Shown here: positions 5,862 to 6,126 of the stretch, one piece after another
How the letters are laid out: each line of letters starts with the position of its first letter
Position numbering within the stretch: the stretch's first letter is position 1
Assembly (NCBI GenBank): GCA_003096255.1
Contig: PIXS01000055.1
Location: 1-6,126 of the forward strand
Source: Candidatus Bathyarchaeum sp.
Lineage (GTDB): Archaea; Thermoproteota; Bathyarchaeia; Bathyarchaeales; Bathyarchaeaceae
Reading direction: 5' to 3'
Length of the DNA stretch: 6,126 nt
Translations under genes and position numbers: made by a program
The notes under the pieces: model-generated
Seen by the model: the letters and a program-made list of their open reading frames with translations, nothing else
Databases searched by the model: none
What the model was told of the DNA's origin: nothing

Positions 5862-6126
5862 TTACCCGTTCCTTTTGATGCGTGTCTGCATTTTTCTAAA
5901 CATCACCACAACTACGGTGGCGGTGATTAGTATTGGCAGGATTGCTTCTGTTGGAAATTCTGGAATTGGGTCGCCTAAGTCAACGAAGTCTCCGTAGTTT
6001 CCTGGATATGACCCGTGGAATGGTTCATCTAGGTTGCCTGTGTTAGAGTAGCCTCTGCTTTCCCAGTATCCTTGATATTGTGGGTCGTTGGACAGTTCTA
6101 TTTCTGTTATCCATTTTATCCACTTG
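5862..6126 (-). CDS. C-terminal part of a surface protein with an IPEFP (PEF-CTERM-like) anchor
   Basis: The last 87 residues of a leftward gene whose start lies beyond the window. The visible part has a Trp-, Tyr- and Gly-rich segment (WITEIELSNDPQYQGYW, then SYPGNYGDFVDLGD). This is followed by the motif PIPEFPTE (53-60), a single hydrophobic helix (about 61-76) and a basic tail (FRKMQTRIKRNG). The order of Pro-Glu-Phe motif, helix and basic cluster is the layout of archaeal PEF-CTERM sorting signals, which are thought to be processed by archaeosortases. A simple membrane stop-anchor would look similar. The protein is therefore very likely exported and held at the cell surface. The catalytic or binding domain lies outside the window, so its function cannot be named. 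Coding is supported by an open frame of 87 codons ending in TAA with a coherent protein pattern. Confidence 0.75.
   Translation of the reverse strand, partial: KWIKWITEIELSNDPQYQGYWESRGYSNTGNLDEPFHGSYPGNYGDFVDLGDPIPEFPTEAILPILITATVVVVMFRKMQTRIKRNG

Noticed and set aside
1..6126. CRISPR array, tRNA or rRNA genes, insertion sequence or defence cassette
   Set aside because: I saw no regularly spaced repeats, no cloverleaf-like or rRNA segments, no transposase motifs and no nuclease or toxin modules other than the repair enzyme endonuclease IV.

Overview
The window looks like archaeal chromosomal DNA with a moderately AT-rich composition. The grounds are BRE/TATA-type promoter elements in front of several genes, Shine-Dalgarno-led GTG and TTG starts, and a membrane-anchor tail of the IPEFP type on a surface protein. 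An uncultured lineage such as Bathyarchaeia would fit, but this is an impression from gene content and style, not a phylogenetic placement.

Layout from left to right. The first ~100 bases carry at most the tail of a rightward gene, closed by a strong GC-rich hairpin (105-127) that also closes the leftward gene after it. Positions 132-2084 hold a leftward two-gene unit: a 63-residue double-spanning membrane protein, then a 565-residue surface protein. The surface protein has a signal peptide, a short calcium-binding-type Asp repeat, a Vps62-like domain and five C-terminal membrane helices. A 214-base divergent promoter region (2085-2298) separates this unit from a rightward citrate synthase gene (2299-3438). 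The citrate synthase gene converges on endonuclease IV (nfo, 3450-4292, leftward) with 11 bases between the stops. nfo diverges from malate dehydrogenase (mdh, 4419-5327, rightward) across about 126 bases that contain a perfect 7-bp inverted repeat. mdh converges, again with 11 bases between stops, on a leftward 135-residue helical protein of unknown function (5339-5746), which has the best promoter in the window. At the right edge is the C-terminal end of a leftward secreted protein with an IPEFP anchor (5862-6126+).

How the genes relate. Malate dehydrogenase makes oxaloacetate and citrate synthase condenses it with acetyl-CoA, so the two rightward metabolic genes encode consecutive TCA-cycle steps. 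They are separated by an oppositely oriented DNA-repair gene and must be transcribed separately. The 63-residue protein and the Vps62-like protein probably form one membrane-associated unit of unknown role. I see no CRISPR array, tRNA, rRNA, transposase or defence locus. The least understood parts are the Vps62-like membrane protein with its small partner, the 135-residue protein, and the two inverted repeats next to the start regions of citrate synthase and nfo.
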